Numbered from the stretch's first letter, positions 7,303 through 17,433 are shown. The stretch: 64,000 nt of DNA from Oscillospiraceae bacterium (GCA_900770195.1 CAAGJI010000060.1:21707-85706), one strand, 5' to 3'. Notes: a model not told the origin generated them from the letters alone. Numbers and translations are program-made.

Positions 7303-8811
7303 TTGAGTAACGCAAAAGAAAAAGACATTATTTCCATCATCAGAAATGAAATCAATGATTTCGACAGAAAAGCTGCTGAAAAAGAAATAGGCACTGTTGT
7401 TCAGGTAGGTGACGGTATCGCTACTGTTTACGGAATGGACAGAGCAATGTATGGCGAACTTGTTGAGTTTGAAAACGGTGTAAGAGGTATTATCCAGAAC
7501 CTTGAAACAAAAACAGTCGGCGTTGTACTTCTTGGCAGTGAAATAGGTATTGGTGAAGGTACAAGAGTCTATCGTACTCAGAAAAAGGCCGGTATAGGAG
7601 TAAGTGATAAGCTTATAGGAAGAGTTGTTGACCCTCTTGGAAGCCCTATAGACGGCAAAGGCAGCATTGAAGCAGATGATTATTATCCGGTTGAAAGAGA
7701 AGCAGCCGGTGTAGCTCACAGAAAATCTGTTGATGTACCTCTTCAGACAGGTATACTTGCAATAGACTCTATGTTCCCTATAGGCAGAGGACAGAGAGAA
7801 CTTATAATAGGTGACAGACAGACAGGTAAAACATCAATTGCAACAGATACAATCATAAACCAGAAAGGTCAGAATGTTATCTGTGTTTACGTTGCAATCG
7901 GTCAGAAATCTTCAACTATTGCAAAAATCAATTCAACATTCACAAAATATGGTGCAATGGATTATACAATAATCGTTGCGGCAACAGCAAGTGATCCGGC
8001 TCCAATTCAGTATATAGCTCCATATGCCGGAACAGCCATTGCAGAATATTTTATGGATAAAGGTAAAGATGTACTTATTGTTTATGATGATCTTTCAAAG
8101 CATGCTGTTGCTTATCGTGCAATGAGTCTTCTTCTCCACAGACCACCGGGAAGAGAAGCTTACCCTGGTGACGTATTCTATTTGCATTCAAGACTTCTTG
8201 AAAGAAGTTCACGTCTTGATGATGAACACGGCGGCGGTTCAATAACAGCCCTCCCGATAATTGAAACACAGGCAGGCGATATTTCAGCATATATCCCTAC
8301 AAATGTAATTTCAATCACAGACGGACAGATATTCCTTGAAAGTGAAAGCTTTAATGCAGGTCAGCGACCGGCTGTAAACTTTGGTCTTTCTGTATCACGT
8401 GTTGGTGGTGCAGCACAGACAAAGGCGATGAAACAGGTTTCAGGAAAGATGCGTATTGAACTTGCACAGTTCAGAGAACTTGAAGTATTCACACAGTTCA
8501 GTTCAGAACTTGATGCGGTGACAAAAGCAACACTTGACCATGGTCATGTTCTTCTTGAACTTTTGAAACAGCCTCTTGGTGTTCCGTTTAAGCTTGAAGA
8601 AGAAGTTATCATACTTGCAGCCTGTACATATGGTTTGCTTGATGATATGCCGCTTAACAAGATAAAGGAATTCAGAGCAAACATTATGCCTTATTTTGAA
8701 GAAAATGAAAGCGAATTACTTTCAATTGCAAGAGGCAGGGATAAACTTTCTAACGAAACAATTGAAAAACTCAAAGCTGCTATAGTAAAGTGTAAAGAGC
8801 AGGTGATCTGA
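7303..8811 (+). CDS. atpA: ATP synthase subunit alpha
   Basis: This is the non-catalytic nucleotide-binding F1 subunit (502 residues, normal length). The P-loop GDRQTGKTSIATD and the PAVNFGLSVSRVGGAAQ signature are intact. The start is TTG at 7303, chosen because GGGAGGTG lies at the right distance and the conserved N-terminus begins there. It is located between atpH and atpG as in most Firmicutes. Confidence 0.97.
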   Translation: MSNAKEKDIISIIRNEINDFDRKAAEKEIGTVVQVGDGIATVYGMDRAMYGELVEFENGVRGIIQNLETKTVGVVLLGSEIGIGEGTRVYRTQKKAGIGVSDKLIGRVVDPLGSPIDGKGSIEADDYYPVEREAAGVAHRKSVDVPLQTGILAIDSMFPIGRGQRELIIGDRQTGKTSIATDTIINQKGQNVICVYVAIGQKSSTIAKINSTFTKYGAMDYTIIVAATASDPAPIQYIAPYAGTAIAEYFMDKGKDVLIVYDDLSKHAVAYRAMSLLLHRPPGREAYPGDVFYLHSRLLERSSRLDDEHGGGSITALPIIETQAGDISAYIPTNVISITDGQIFLESESFNAGQRPAVNFGLSVSRVGGAAQTKAMKQVSGKMRIELAQFRELEVFTQFSSELDAVTKATLDHGHVLLELLKQPLGVPFKLEEEVIILAACTYGLLDDMPLNKIKEFRANIMPYFEENESELLSIARGRDKLSNETIEKLKAAIVKCKEQVI

Positions 8812-8812
8812 T

Positions 8813-9706
8813 ATGGCAAATATGCGTGAAATTCGTAATCGAATGAAAAGTATTGAAGATATTAAAAAAATTACGAATGCAATGTACCTTATCTCATCAT
8901 CAAAGGTAAAAAAAGCAAAAAAAAGTCTTGTTCAGACACAGCCTTATTTTGACCGTTCACTTGAAACAATGGTAAGTATTCTCGAAAGAACAGGCGAAGG
9001 CGAGTTTGCGTATTTTGATGACAGAAAAAATATACCGTCTGAAAAAAGAAGAAAAGCATTTATCGTTATAACAGCCGACAAAGGTCTTTGCGGTGCATAT
9101 AACCATAATGTTATAAAAATTGCTGAAGAAAAGCTTGAAAACTCAGAAGATACATCTTTCCTTGTGCTTGGCCAGATAGGAAGAATGTATTTCAAGAGAA
9201 AAGCAAAAAATAATCCTAAGATACACTTTGAAGAAGACTTTGTCTATACATCTCAAGATCCAAGTATTTACCGTGCAAGGGCGATTGCTGAACGTGTCAG
9301 CGAAAAATTTGCAAACGGTGACTATGATGAAGTACATATTATCTATACAGAAATGACTTCATCAGTTGATATGGAATCAAAAATTATGCAGCTTTTGCCG
9401 CTTAAAAGACAGAGCTTTTTGAGAAGAGCAGAAGAGGAAGATCTTACAACACATCCTTATGCAGCATTTATGCCTGATGCAAAAACTGTTATGGATGGAA
9501 TAGTTCCGATTTTCCTTAAAGGTGTTATATACAGTGCAATGGTTGAAGCGTTCTGTGCGGAACAGCAGGCGAGAATGTCAGCTATGGATAATGCAACAAC
9601 AAACGCAAAGGATATGCTTCAGGATCTTTCACTTATGTATAACAGAGCCCGTCAGGCAGCTATAACTCAGGAAATAACTGAGGTTGTCAGCGGTTCTCAG
9701 ATTTAA
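8813..9706 (+). CDS. atpG: ATP synthase subunit gamma
   Basis: This is the central rotor shaft (297 residues). The N-terminal helix MREIRNRMKSIEDIKKITNAM and the C-terminal helix with MDNATTNAKDMLQDLSLMYNRARQAAITQEI-type sequence form the coiled coil, and ITADKGLCGAYN marks the globular domain. It begins one base after the atpA stop; the GAGCAGGTGATCTG region serves as ribosome site. Confidence 0.96.
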   Translation: MANMREIRNRMKSIEDIKKITNAMYLISSSKVKKAKKSLVQTQPYFDRSLETMVSILERTGEGEFAYFDDRKNIPSEKRRKAFIVITADKGLCGAYNHNVIKIAEEKLENSEDTSFLVLGQIGRMYFKRKAKNNPKIHFEEDFVYTSQDPSIYRARAIAERVSEKFANGDYDEVHIIYTEMTSSVDMESKIMQLLPLKRQSFLRRAEEEDLTTHPYAAFMPDAKTVMDGIVPIFLKGVIYSAMVEAFCAEQQARMSAMDNATTNAKDMLQDLSLMYNRARQAAITQEITEVVSGSQI

Positions 9707-9735
9707 AATAAAAGTAAACGGAGGAAGAAGTCGGG

Positions 9736-11118
9736 ATGCAAAAAGGTAAAATTGTCCAGGTACTTGGTCCTGTTATAGATGTTTCTTTTGATGCAAATCT
9801 TCCTAAAATAAGAGAAGCACTTAATGTTACTGTCAATGATAAAAAGTGCGTAATGGAAGTGTCGCAGCATCTTGGAAACGGTGTTGTACGATGCATAAGC
9901 CTTTCATCAACAGAAGGTTTTGCAAAGGGAATGGAAGTAACTGCAACAGGTGCTTGTATATCTGTTCCTGTTGGTCAGGCTACACTTGGAAGAATGTTTA
10001 ACGTTCTTGGTGAGCCAATAGATGAAGCAGGTCCTGTAAATGCAGAAGAAAAGTGGGAAATTCACAGAAAAGCCCCAGCTTTTCAGGATCAGAGTTCAGT
10101 AGTTGAAATACTTGAAACAGGTATTAAGGTTATAGATTTGCTTGCACCTTATGCAAAGGGTGGTAAGGTCGGTCTTTTCGGCGGTGCTGGTGTTGGTAAA
10201 ACGGTTCTTATTCAGGAACTTATCCACAATATCGCAACAGAACATGGCGGCTATTCAATATTCACAGGTGTTGGTGAACGTTCAAGAGAAGGTAATGACC
10301 TTTGGAATGAAATGAAGGAGTCAGGTGTTATTGAAAAAACTGCACTTGTTTTCGGTCAGATGAACGAACCGCCTGGATCACGTATGAGAGTTGCACAGAC
10401 AGGTCTTACAATGGCTGAATATTTCAGAGATAAAAAGAATCAGGATGTTCTTTTGTTTATCGATAACATATTCAGATACGTTCAGGCTGGTTCAGAAGTT
10501 TCAGCACTTCTCGGACGTATGCCTTCAGCCGTTGGTTATCAGCCTACACTTGCAAATGAAGTAGGTGAATTACAGGAAAGAATCACTTCAACAAAGAACG
10601 GTTCGATCACATCAGTTCAGGCTGTATATGTGCCTGCTGATGACCTTACAGACCCAGCCCCTGCCACAACATTCGCACATCTTGATGCAACAACAGTACT
10701 TTCAAGAAAGATAGTTGAACAGGGGATTTATCCTGCGGTTGACCCGCTTGAATCAACATCAAGAATACTTGAACCTGATGTTGTAGGTGAAGAACACTAC
10801 AGAGTAGCAAGAAAAGTTCAGGAAATCCTTCAGAGATACAAGGAACTTCAGGATATTATCGCTATTCTTGGTATGGAAGAACTTGACGATAACGATAAAA
10901 CAACGGTATATCGTGCAAGAAAGATACAGAAATTCCTTTCACAGCCGCTTAACGTTGCTGAAAACTTCACGGGCATAAAGGGCGAATATGTACCTGTTGC
11001 TGAAACAATAAGAGGTTTTAAGATGATTATAGACGGTGAAATGGATGACTATCCTGAAAATTCATTCTTTATGGTAGGATCAATTGATGATGTTATCAAA
11101 AAGGGTAAGGAAGCTTAA
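9736..11118 (+). CDS. atpD: ATP synthase subunit beta
   Basis: This is the catalytic F1 subunit (460 residues). The P-loop GGAGVGKTVLIQEL, the catalytic Glu in GVGERSREGNDL and the DDLTDPAPATTFAHLD block are intact. An ACGGAGGAAG ribosome site precedes the ATG. A fermentative anaerobe would probably run this complex mainly as an ATP-driven ion pump. Confidence 0.98.
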   Translation: MQKGKIVQVLGPVIDVSFDANLPKIREALNVTVNDKKCVMEVSQHLGNGVVRCISLSSTEGFAKGMEVTATGACISVPVGQATLGRMFNVLGEPIDEAGPVNAEEKWEIHRKAPAFQDQSSVVEILETGIKVIDLLAPYAKGGKVGLFGGAGVGKTVLIQELIHNIATEHGGYSIFTGVGERSREGNDLWNEMKESGVIEKTALVFGQMNEPPGSRMRVAQTGLTMAEYFRDKKNQDVLLFIDNIFRYVQAGSEVSALLGRMPSAVGYQPTLANEVGELQERITSTKNGSITSVQAVYVPADDLTDPAPATTFAHLDATTVLSRKIVEQGIYPAVDPLESTSRILEPDVVGEEHYRVARKVQEILQRYKELQDIIAILGMEELDDNDKTTVYRARKIQKFLSQPLNVAENFTGIKGEYVPVAETIRGFKMIIDGEMDDYPENSFFMVGSIDDVIKKGKEA

Positions 11119-11135
11119 AAGTACGGAGGCAGTTT

Positions 11136-11549
11136 ATGGGAAATGTATTTAATCTTGAGATACTTGCCACTGATCATCCGTTTTATTCAGGCGAATGTGA
11201 AGAACTTGTCTTTCCAACAGTAGATGGTCTTGTAGGCTTACTTCCGAATCACGAACCTATGGTAACTATTTTAGTTGCAGGTGAAATTAAATTCCGTGTG
11301 AATAGTGAGTGGAAATTTGCGGCAGTAAGTGACGGATACATTGAAATGGTAGATAATAATGTAACAGTCCTTGCTGATTCAGTTGAATTGCCTGAAGAAA
11401 TAGACAGAAAACGTGCCGAAGCTGCTAAGATGCGTGCGGAAGAACGTTTGAAACAGAAAGAGAGCTTGCAGGAGTTCTATCATACTCAGGCAGCACTCAA
11501 TAGAGCAATGAACAGACTTAAAGTATCAAGCAGACACTTTAAAAACTGA
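11136..11549 (+). CDS. atpC: ATP synthase subunit epsilon
   Basis: Subunit epsilon (137 residues) has the N-terminal beta-barrel (FPTVDGLVGLLPNHEPMVTIL) and a C-terminal helical pair rich in Arg/Glu/Ala (RAEAAKMRAEERL), which in the family regulates hydrolysis. It is the last gene of the operon, directly followed by a strong hairpin terminator. Confidence 0.95.
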   Translation: MGNVFNLEILATDHPFYSGECEELVFPTVDGLVGLLPNHEPMVTILVAGEIKFRVNSEWKFAAVSDGYIEMVDNNVTVLADSVELPEEIDRKRAEAAKMRAEERLKQKESLQEFYHTQAALNRAMNRLKVSSRHFKN

Positions 11550-11569
11550 TAGATTGTTTGTATAAATCA

Positions 11570-11612
11570 AAAATACCGATACGCTTTTAAAAGCTATCGG
11601 TATTTTGTTATT
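11570..11612. terminator. Bidirectional terminator between atpC and the convergent gene
   Basis: AAAATACCGATA (11570-11581) pairs with TATCGGTATTTT (11595-11606), a 12-bp stem. The A-tract on one side and T-tract on the other allow use from both strands, which fits the convergent genes on either side. The loop GCTTTTAAAAGC is itself self-complementary. Confidence 0.85.
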
Positions 11613-11614
11613 TG

Positions 11615-12079
11615 TTAATATATATTGTTTTCTCTTAAAAGTTCATCAAGAAGTTTTGCGGCTGTCTCAACAAATCTTATACAAGGTCTTGCTTTGTAAT
11701 ATTCATCTGTACGTGGACTTGGATCTTGTTTTAATTTCCCCGGCAGAGAACTTAAAAGTTCATGGCATATAATTGAATCATGTTCAGATTTGAATTTATC
11801 TGCAAGAGAACGGATTATTGCATAGTGTTCTTTTTTTATATTATTATCTGTTGGAGATTCATATCCCAAAACAAGACCTGTAATCATAAACATACCGGTA
11901 ACAGCACCACAGGTTTCACGAAGTCCTCCCATACCGCCTCCAAATGACGAGGAAAGACGTATAGCAATTTTAAAATCCATATCTGCAACATCACAGAAAG
12001 CTCCAACAACCGCCTGAGAACAGCTATAGCCTTGGCAAAATAAATCTTTTGCTTTTTTTATACGATCGATATTTTCCAT
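11615..12079 (-). CDS. C_GCAxxG_C_C family protein (putative redox protein)
   Basis: This 154-residue protein has the family's spaced cysteines: CQGYSCSQAV near the start, FGGGMGGLRETCGAVTGMFMITG in the middle (the GCAxxG-type core), and later Cys residues at CHELL and ARPCIRFV. The family is widespread in anaerobes and thought to bind a metal or act in redox chemistry, but its reaction is not established. A TAAGGAGTAAT ribosome site precedes the ATG on this strand. It stands alone, convergent with the atp operon. Confidence 0.85.
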   Translation of the reverse strand: MENIDRIKKAKDLFCQGYSCSQAVVGAFCDVADMDFKIAIRLSSSFGGGMGGLRETCGAVTGMFMITGLVLGYESPTDNNIKKEHYAIIRSLADKFKSEHDSIICHELLSSLPGKLKQDPSPRTDEYYKARPCIRFVETAAKLLDELLRENNIY

Positions 12080-12182
12080 AATAAAATTACTCCTTAAAAA
12101 TTACTTTTCTTAATTATATCACACAAGTATTGAAATTGCAATACTCATAAAAATAAAAGTATGAGAATCAATTTTTAAATAA

Positions 12183-12290
12183 AAGCCTCTCCTTTTAAGG
12201 ATAGGTGGAACAGCGTAGTTATGACAAAGAGATTTAAAATCCGTCAGCGACAGCTGACACAATAATTCCTCACTCTTCATTAAATAAGAA
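12183..12290. repeat. Degenerate dispersed intergenic repeat
   Basis: This segment lies in the 265-bp gap between two minus-strand genes. It has the layout AGCCTCTCCTTTTAAGGATA, then GTGGAACAGCG, then TCAGCGACAGCTGACAC, ending in AATTCCTCACTCTTCATT. The last part recurs after the Ca2+ ATPase gene near 17190. From recollection, short elements of this type (AGCCTCTCC hairpin, GTGGCAC) are scattered through gut Clostridia. Nothing coding is seen here. Confidence 0.5.
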
Positions 12291-12344
12291 AAACAGCACA
12301 TCAGAAAGATGTGCCGTAAGGATTATAAAATGAAATTGAAACTG

Positions 12345-14099
12345 TTAAGCATTTTGAAGAATTGTCTTTAAACTGTCGTTTTTGGGAATATATGAAGACT
12401 CGCTTTCAAGTTCGCCTTTGTAATTTTCAGCAAGTGTAATGAACATTGTGCCGTCCTGAGCCTCTTCTGCAATGCTTACACAATTGTCAGCAATTCTGTC
12501 TATGCAATAAAGAATCTTTGAATAGTAGCCTGTCAGGGACATATCGCAGGATTTGTTCTTTACACGTTTAAGATGAGCCTTGTTCATATCTTTTTCGAGT
12601 TCTCGTATTCTTGATTTACCTTCAAAAACAGAATGTGCAGCTTTTAAATCGCCATCTCTTACTGAAATAATTCCCGAATTGAAAAGTTCTTCTGTGACTG
12701 AAAAATAGCTGTTTAATTCAGTGATTGCGTCTTTCGAGAATTTTTTGCCTGAAAGTTTGACTTTTTCAGCAGTTTCAGTGATTTCAGAACATCTTTGAGC
12801 GATTCTGCCGATATTTTCTGAAATATAAAGCAAACCTGCGGTTTTATCTGCCTGATTTTCTGAAAGTTTTCCGTTTGAGAACATTTTTGAAATGTAATCG
12901 GATATTTTGTCATTTACATCAAGTATCATTTCAATGCTGTGTTTAAGTTCAGGCAGTGACTTACCTTTTATTTTTTTGTTTGAAAAGAGTGATTTTGTTG
13001 AATTTATAACAGATGAGGTCATATCTGAAAGGTTGTCAAGTTCTTCTGAAATAAGGTACATTGAAGGAACAGCCTGTCCTATTATCTTATCATCAAGGAA
13101 GCTTGCTTTCTGTTTTTTTCTTGTATCATCACCACGAACAAGAAATTTTACTATCTTAACCATTAAAGGTATAAGCGGAAGCCAGATTAATGTGCATACA
13201 ATATTGAAAGTTGTGTGTGCGTTTGCGATTTGTCTTGAAATGACATCAATTTCGTTTCCTTTTGGGGAAATAAACTGAATAAATTTTGCAAACCAAGGGA
13301 TAATGCAGACAAAAACAATTGAACCTGAAATATTAAAAATACTGTGAGCAATTGCTGTACGCTTTGCATTTTTTGACTGACCGATTGAAGCGATTAAAGC
13401 CGTGATTGTTGTACCTATGTTATCGCCGAGAAGGATAGGAATAGCACCTGTAAGTCCTATAATACTTGCACCTGTCGGACCTGCCTGAGAAGCAAAATTC
13501 TGTAAAACAGCAATTGTTGCAGAACTTGACTGAACAACCAAAGTCATAACAGTACCAAGAACAATGCCAAGAACAGGAATGTCAGCAACTTTTCCCATAA
13601 GGTTGATAAATATTTCGCTGTTTGCAAGGGGTTTCATAACGCTTCCCATTATTTCAATTCCTTCAAACAAAAGTCCGAAAGAAAAGATAACCATACCTAT
13701 ACTTTTAATTTTTTCATTTTTTAAAACAAAGAAAATAATGAAACCTACGAAAATAATAGGGTAAATGAAATCTGTTATTTTAAAAGCCATAAGCTGTGCA
13801 GTCATTGTTGTACCTATGTTTGCACCGAAAATAACTGAAATAGCCTGAGGCAGAGACATAAGTCCTGCACTTACAAAACCTATTACCATAACTGTTGTTG
13901 CAGAACTGCTTTGAAGGACAGCTGTAACCAATGCACCTGCCAACGCACCCATCAAAGGATTTTTGGTAAGAAAAGCAAGAACGCTTTTCATCTTTTCACC
14001 TGCTGCTTTTTGGAGTGCATCACTCATACTGTTCATTCCAAAGAGGAATAAAGCAAGTCCGCCAAGCAGACCAAAAATTGTCTGTACATTTTCGTTCAT
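12345..14099 (-). CDS. Na/Pi cotransporter family protein with PhoU-like tail
   Basis: This 584-residue membrane protein has the duplicated sodium-phosphate cotransporter II repeats, each with the QSSSAT signature (ALVTAVLQSSSATTVMVIGF near residue 65 and LVVQSSSATIAVLQNF near 190). About eight membrane segments lie before residue 310. The remaining 270 residues are soluble and helical and resemble PhoU, a common fusion in this family. It probably imports phosphate with Na+ or works in phosphate homeostasis. A CAGGAGAG ribosome site precedes the ATG; the gene is divergent from the Ca2+ ATPase. Confidence 0.88.
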   Translation of the reverse strand: MNENVQTIFGLLGGLALFLFGMNSMSDALQKAAGEKMKSVLAFLTKNPLMGALAGALVTAVLQSSSATTVMVIGFVSAGLMSLPQAISVIFGANIGTTMTAQLMAFKITDFIYPIIFVGFIIFFVLKNEKIKSIGMVIFSFGLLFEGIEIMGSVMKPLANSEIFINLMGKVADIPVLGIVLGTVMTLVVQSSSATIAVLQNFASQAGPTGASIIGLTGAIPILLGDNIGTTITALIASIGQSKNAKRTAIAHSIFNISGSIVFVCIIPWFAKFIQFISPKGNEIDVISRQIANAHTTFNIVCTLIWLPLIPLMVKIVKFLVRGDDTRKKQKASFLDDKIIGQAVPSMYLISEELDNLSDMTSSVINSTKSLFSNKKIKGKSLPELKHSIEMILDVNDKISDYISKMFSNGKLSENQADKTAGLLYISENIGRIAQRCSEITETAEKVKLSGKKFSKDAITELNSYFSVTEELFNSGIISVRDGDLKAAHSVFEGKSRIRELEKDMNKAHLKRVKNKSCDMSLTGYYSKILYCIDRIADNCVSIAEEAQDGTMFITLAENYKGELESESSYIPKNDSLKTILQNA

Positions 14100-14416
14100 A
14101 TAAATCTCTCCTGATAAAAAATTAGTTTACTTATATATTTTTTTTACGAATGAATTTAACCGTTGACTACTATTTTAATATATTACTGTAAAGTTCACAA
14201 CGATAATTAGGTAAAATCAAAGTAAAATTCTTGAAAAATGATTTATATAAAATTTGAGCGGTTAAAAAAACAAGATGAAATTATTTAAAATAACCATAAA
14301 AATCGGCTTAATGTTGAAAAAAATCGTGATTATAATTTGTTTGTTTTTCGTTGAAAAAAAACAATGATTGTGATATAATTGTTCTAATATATTCAAATAA
14401 AAAGGAGAGAAAAGCT
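14100..14416. promoter_or_regulatory. Divergent intergenic region with the Ca2+ ATPase promoter
   Basis: For the plus-strand gene, TTGAAA (14351-14356) and TATAAT (14374-14379) are spaced by 17 bp, with AAAGGAGAG at 14401-14409 as ribosome site. This shows that the upstream TTG at 14351, in frame with the ATPase, is promoter and not the start codon. Nothing further is recognised in the AT-rich remainder. Confidence 0.75.
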
Positions 14417-17020
14417 ATGATACCAAAAGGATTAAACAGCAGGGAAGTTGAAGAAAGTCGAAAAAAAAGCGGCCCGAATATTTTAACACAATTACCGCCT
14501 GATCCGCTTTGGAAAAAGATTTTAAGACAGTTTACAGACCCAATGATTATAATACTTCTTGTTGCACTTGCAATTCAGGTTGTTTTGTTTATTTTAGGGC
14601 AATCTGAATGGTTTGAACCTGTTGGTGTTCTTATAGCTATTTTAATAGCGAACGGAGTTTCATCTATTAGCGAAGCAAAACAGGAAAGCAAGGCACTTAA
14701 TTTAAAAAATGAAGTTGAATCAAAAGAAGTATGTAAAGTAATACGAGATGGAAAACTTGACGAAATAAATATAAGTGAAGTCGTTGCAGGAGATGTTGTA
14801 TATCTTCAGTCAGGCGATAAAATACCTGCTGACGGAATTATTTTGCAGGGTGAAATAACAGTTGACCAGTCATCTTTGAATGGTGAAACAGAAGAAGCGG
14901 AAAAAAATCCATATACAAAAGATATTGAATATAATGTAAAAGATTTGCTTAATCCATGCTATGTATACAGAGGAACTGTTGTTTGCAGCGGTGAAGCATA
15001 TCTTGAAGTTAAAGTTGTGGGAGATAAAACACTTTTTGGTGAACTTGCACTTGAAGTTCAGGAAGAAAAAAGAAAAACACCTCTCCAGATAAAACTTACA
15101 AAACTTGCAAAACAAATATCAAAATTCGGCTATATAGGTGCAATTTCAATTATTGCGGTTATACTTTTGAAAACAATATTTTCAGGAGAAATGCCGCAGG
15201 ATATTTATGAATGGGTAAGGCTTATACTGAACGCTGTAACGGTTTCTGTGACGGTTATTGTGTGTGCAGTACCTGAGGGGCTGCCAATGCTTACATCTAT
15301 TCTGCTGTCCTTCCAGAGTATCAGAATGGCGAAGGATAATGTGCTTGTTCATAAAATAAACGGGCTTGAAACAGCAGGCAGCATTAATATTTTATTTAGT
15401 GACAAAACAGGCACAATAACAGAGGGAAAACTTTCAGTAACTGAATTTGCATCGGGAAATGGTTTTACATTTAAAAATTTTTCAGAAATAAACAATATTT
15501 ATTCAGATAAAATAATAACAGCAACAGGTGTAAATAACAGTGCTTCATCATCTGACGGAAAAGTAATAGGCGGAAACAGCACAGACCGTGCATTGATGGG
15601 CTTTTTAATAAAGAATAATTATGCAGACAGAATAAAAAATGAAAAAATAATTCATATGAATGCATTTGATTCAAAGAAAAAATATTCATCTGCAAAAATA
15701 AAAGAAGATGATAATTCAAAAGCTTTGTATATAAAAGGTGCACCTGAAAAAATAATTTCAAGATGTTCAAAATATATTGATGCAGACGGAAATATAGAAG
15801 ATTTTTCAGATAAAAGCATTATAAACGAATATATAAATAAACAGGCAGCATTATCAATGCGACTGCTTGCAGCGGCATATTCTGAAACAGGCGAAGAAGA
15901 TTCAGACCTTGTATTTATATGTGTAATAAGCATAAGGGATAATGTCAGAAAAGAAGCAGTTGAGGCAATAAATGAAGTTAAAAATGCAGGCATACAGGTT
16001 GTTATGGTAACAGGCGACAGAAAAGAAACCGCCATGGCAATTGCAAAAGATGCAGGTATTTTGAAAAATCCCGATGATATAGCAATAACATCAGCAGAAC
16101 TTGCAGAAAAAACAGATGATGAAGTAAAGGAAATGCTTCCACATTTAAGAGTTGTATCACGTGCTTTGCCAACGGATAAAAGCCGTCTTGTAAGACTTGC
16201 ACAGGAACTTGATTATGTAGTCGGAATGACAGGTGACGGTGTAAACGATTCACCGGCACTCAAAAAAGCAGATGTGGGTTTTGCAATGGGAAGCGGAACG
16301 GAAGTTGCAAAAGAAGCGGGAGATATAACTGTTCTTGATGACAATTTTCTTTCAATTGAAAAAGCCATACTTTATGGCAGAACAATGTTTATAAACATAA
16401 GAAAATTCCTCATTTTCCAGCTTACAATAAACGTTGCAGCAGTTCTTATATGCTTTTTAGGTCCATTATTCGGTGAAAACACAGTACTTACAGTAACACA
16501 GCTTTTGCTTATAAATCTTGCAATGGATACACTTGCGGCAATTGCATTCGGAAGTGAACCTGCAAACAGAAGATTTATGAAAAATAAACCTGTTCCAAGG
16601 AGTGAGGGAATTGTAAACAAAAGTATGTTTGTTCAGATTCTGATAAATGCATCTTATATAACAGTTGTCTGTCTTGGAATATTATTTGTTCCATTCATTA
16701 AAAATCTTTTTGGCGATGTTGATACGACTTATTTAAAATCGGCACTTTTTGCAACATTTGTTATGGCAATAACATTCAACGGATTCAATGCAAGAACAGG
16801 AAATTTAAATGTTTTTGAGGGACTTAATAAAAATAAGAATTTTATTATAGTAATGCTTTCAATATTTGTTATGCAGTTTGTTTTTGTAACATTCGGAGGA
16901 AAATTCCTTTCTGTAGAAAGTCTTGATGTTAAATCCTGGATTATATGCATTATATTGGCATTACTTGTTATACCTATTGATATGATAAGAAAAGCCATTT
17001 TGAAAAAAATAAGAAATTAA
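14417..17020 (+). CDS. Calcium-transporting P-type ATPase (PMCA/PacL-like)
   Basis: The ATG at 14417 follows AAAGGAGAG and gives 867 residues. The N-terminal cation ATPase domain is followed by M1-M2, the actuator domain with the TGE-type loop (LNGETEEAEK), the M4 motif VCAVPEGLP and the phosphorylation site DKTGTIT near residue 329 (Ile replaces the usual Leu). The hinge TGDGVNDSPALKKADVGFAMG and six C-terminal helices with NLAMDTLAAIAFGSEP complete the pump. The single PEGLP site and the M6 sequence suit a plasma-membrane-type Ca2+ exporter. Monocistronic, with its own promoter and terminator. Confidence 0.9.
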   Translation: MIPKGLNSREVEESRKKSGPNILTQLPPDPLWKKILRQFTDPMIIILLVALAIQVVLFILGQSEWFEPVGVLIAILIANGVSSISEAKQESKALNLKNEVESKEVCKVIRDGKLDEINISEVVAGDVVYLQSGDKIPADGIILQGEITVDQSSLNGETEEAEKNPYTKDIEYNVKDLLNPCYVYRGTVVCSGEAYLEVKVVGDKTLFGELALEVQEEKRKTPLQIKLTKLAKQISKFGYIGAISIIAVILLKTIFSGEMPQDIYEWVRLILNAVTVSVTVIVCAVPEGLPMLTSILLSFQSIRMAKDNVLVHKINGLETAGSINILFSDKTGTITEGKLSVTEFASGNGFTFKNFSEINNIYSDKIITATGVNNSASSSDGKVIGGNSTDRALMGFLIKNNYADRIKNEKIIHMNAFDSKKKYSSAKIKEDDNSKALYIKGAPEKIISRCSKYIDADGNIEDFSDKSIINEYINKQAALSMRLLAAAYSETGEEDSDLVFICVISIRDNVRKEAVEAINEVKNAGIQVVMVTGDRKETAMAIAKDAGILKNPDDIAITSAELAEKTDDEVKEMLPHLRVVSRALPTDKSRLVRLAQELDYVVGMTGDGVNDSPALKKADVGFAMGSGTEVAKEAGDITVLDDNFLSIEKAILYGRTMFINIRKFLIFQLTINVAAVLICFLGPLFGENTVLTVTQLLLINLAMDTLAAIAFGSEPANRRFMKNKPVPRSEGIVNKSMFVQILINASYITVVCLGILFVPFIKNLFGDVDTTYLKSALFATFVMAITFNGFNARTGNLNVFEGLNKNKNFIIVMLSIFVMQFVFVTFGGKFLSVESLDVKSWIICIILALLVIPIDMIRKAILKKIRN

Positions 17021-17028
17021 ACATAAAG

Positions 17029-17059
17029 CCTCTCTGAATATTCAGGGAGGAACTTTTTT
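17029..17059 (+). terminator. Terminator of the Ca2+ ATPase gene
   Basis: CCTCTCTGAA (17029-17038) pairs with TTCAGGGAGG (17041-17050), one G-T wobble, followed by AACTTTTTTG. Confidence 0.85.
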
Positions 17060-17215
17060 GTTTAATTAGGAAGCGGCGTGTCGCCGCAGCCAAGTCACCC
17101 CACGTTACAAAAACAAAATGGTAATCTTTTTGGTTAAAGCCCCTGCCAGGGGCAATTTTTCTAATGTGTTCCAAAAATGGTGACACCACAATTCCTCACT
17201 CCTCATTCCTGATTC
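17060..17215. repeat. Dispersed intergenic repeat remnant
   Basis: This non-coding stretch contains GCGGCGTGTCGCCGC (self-complementary), CCCCTGCCAGGGGC (self-complementary), GGTGACACCACAATTCCTC and TCCTCATTCCTGATTC. The TGACAC and AATTCCTCACTC.TCATT parts match the repeat near 12270. Its GC content is visibly higher than the flanks. It may be a decayed miniature mobile or structural element. Confidence 0.5.
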
Positions 17216-17433
17216 TTCTTTCAGGAAAAATTCTATTGCAAAAAAAGCTGTATTATGATATAATATGTTATAATAAAAAATAAAGGAGTATACATCTTAT
17301 TGAAAAACATTGATAGATGTTTATGTTAATTTTTTATAAACAACGGGGATTATAGAGGAATTAAAATATTGACTTCTTTGAGCGTATCTAATTAGATTTC
17401 CCCTTTACATTTTTTCAAGTTTTTCCATAATAC

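Noticed and set aside
12119..12301. 60-residue minus-strand frame in the gap after the C_GCAxxG_C_C gene
   Set aside because: It overlaps the dispersed repeat, has no ribosome site and no coherent sequence.
14351..14416. Longer Ca2+ ATPase starting from TTG at 14351
   Set aside because: The TTG belongs to a TTGAAA-17-TATAAT promoter, and the ATG at 14417 has a good ribosome site.
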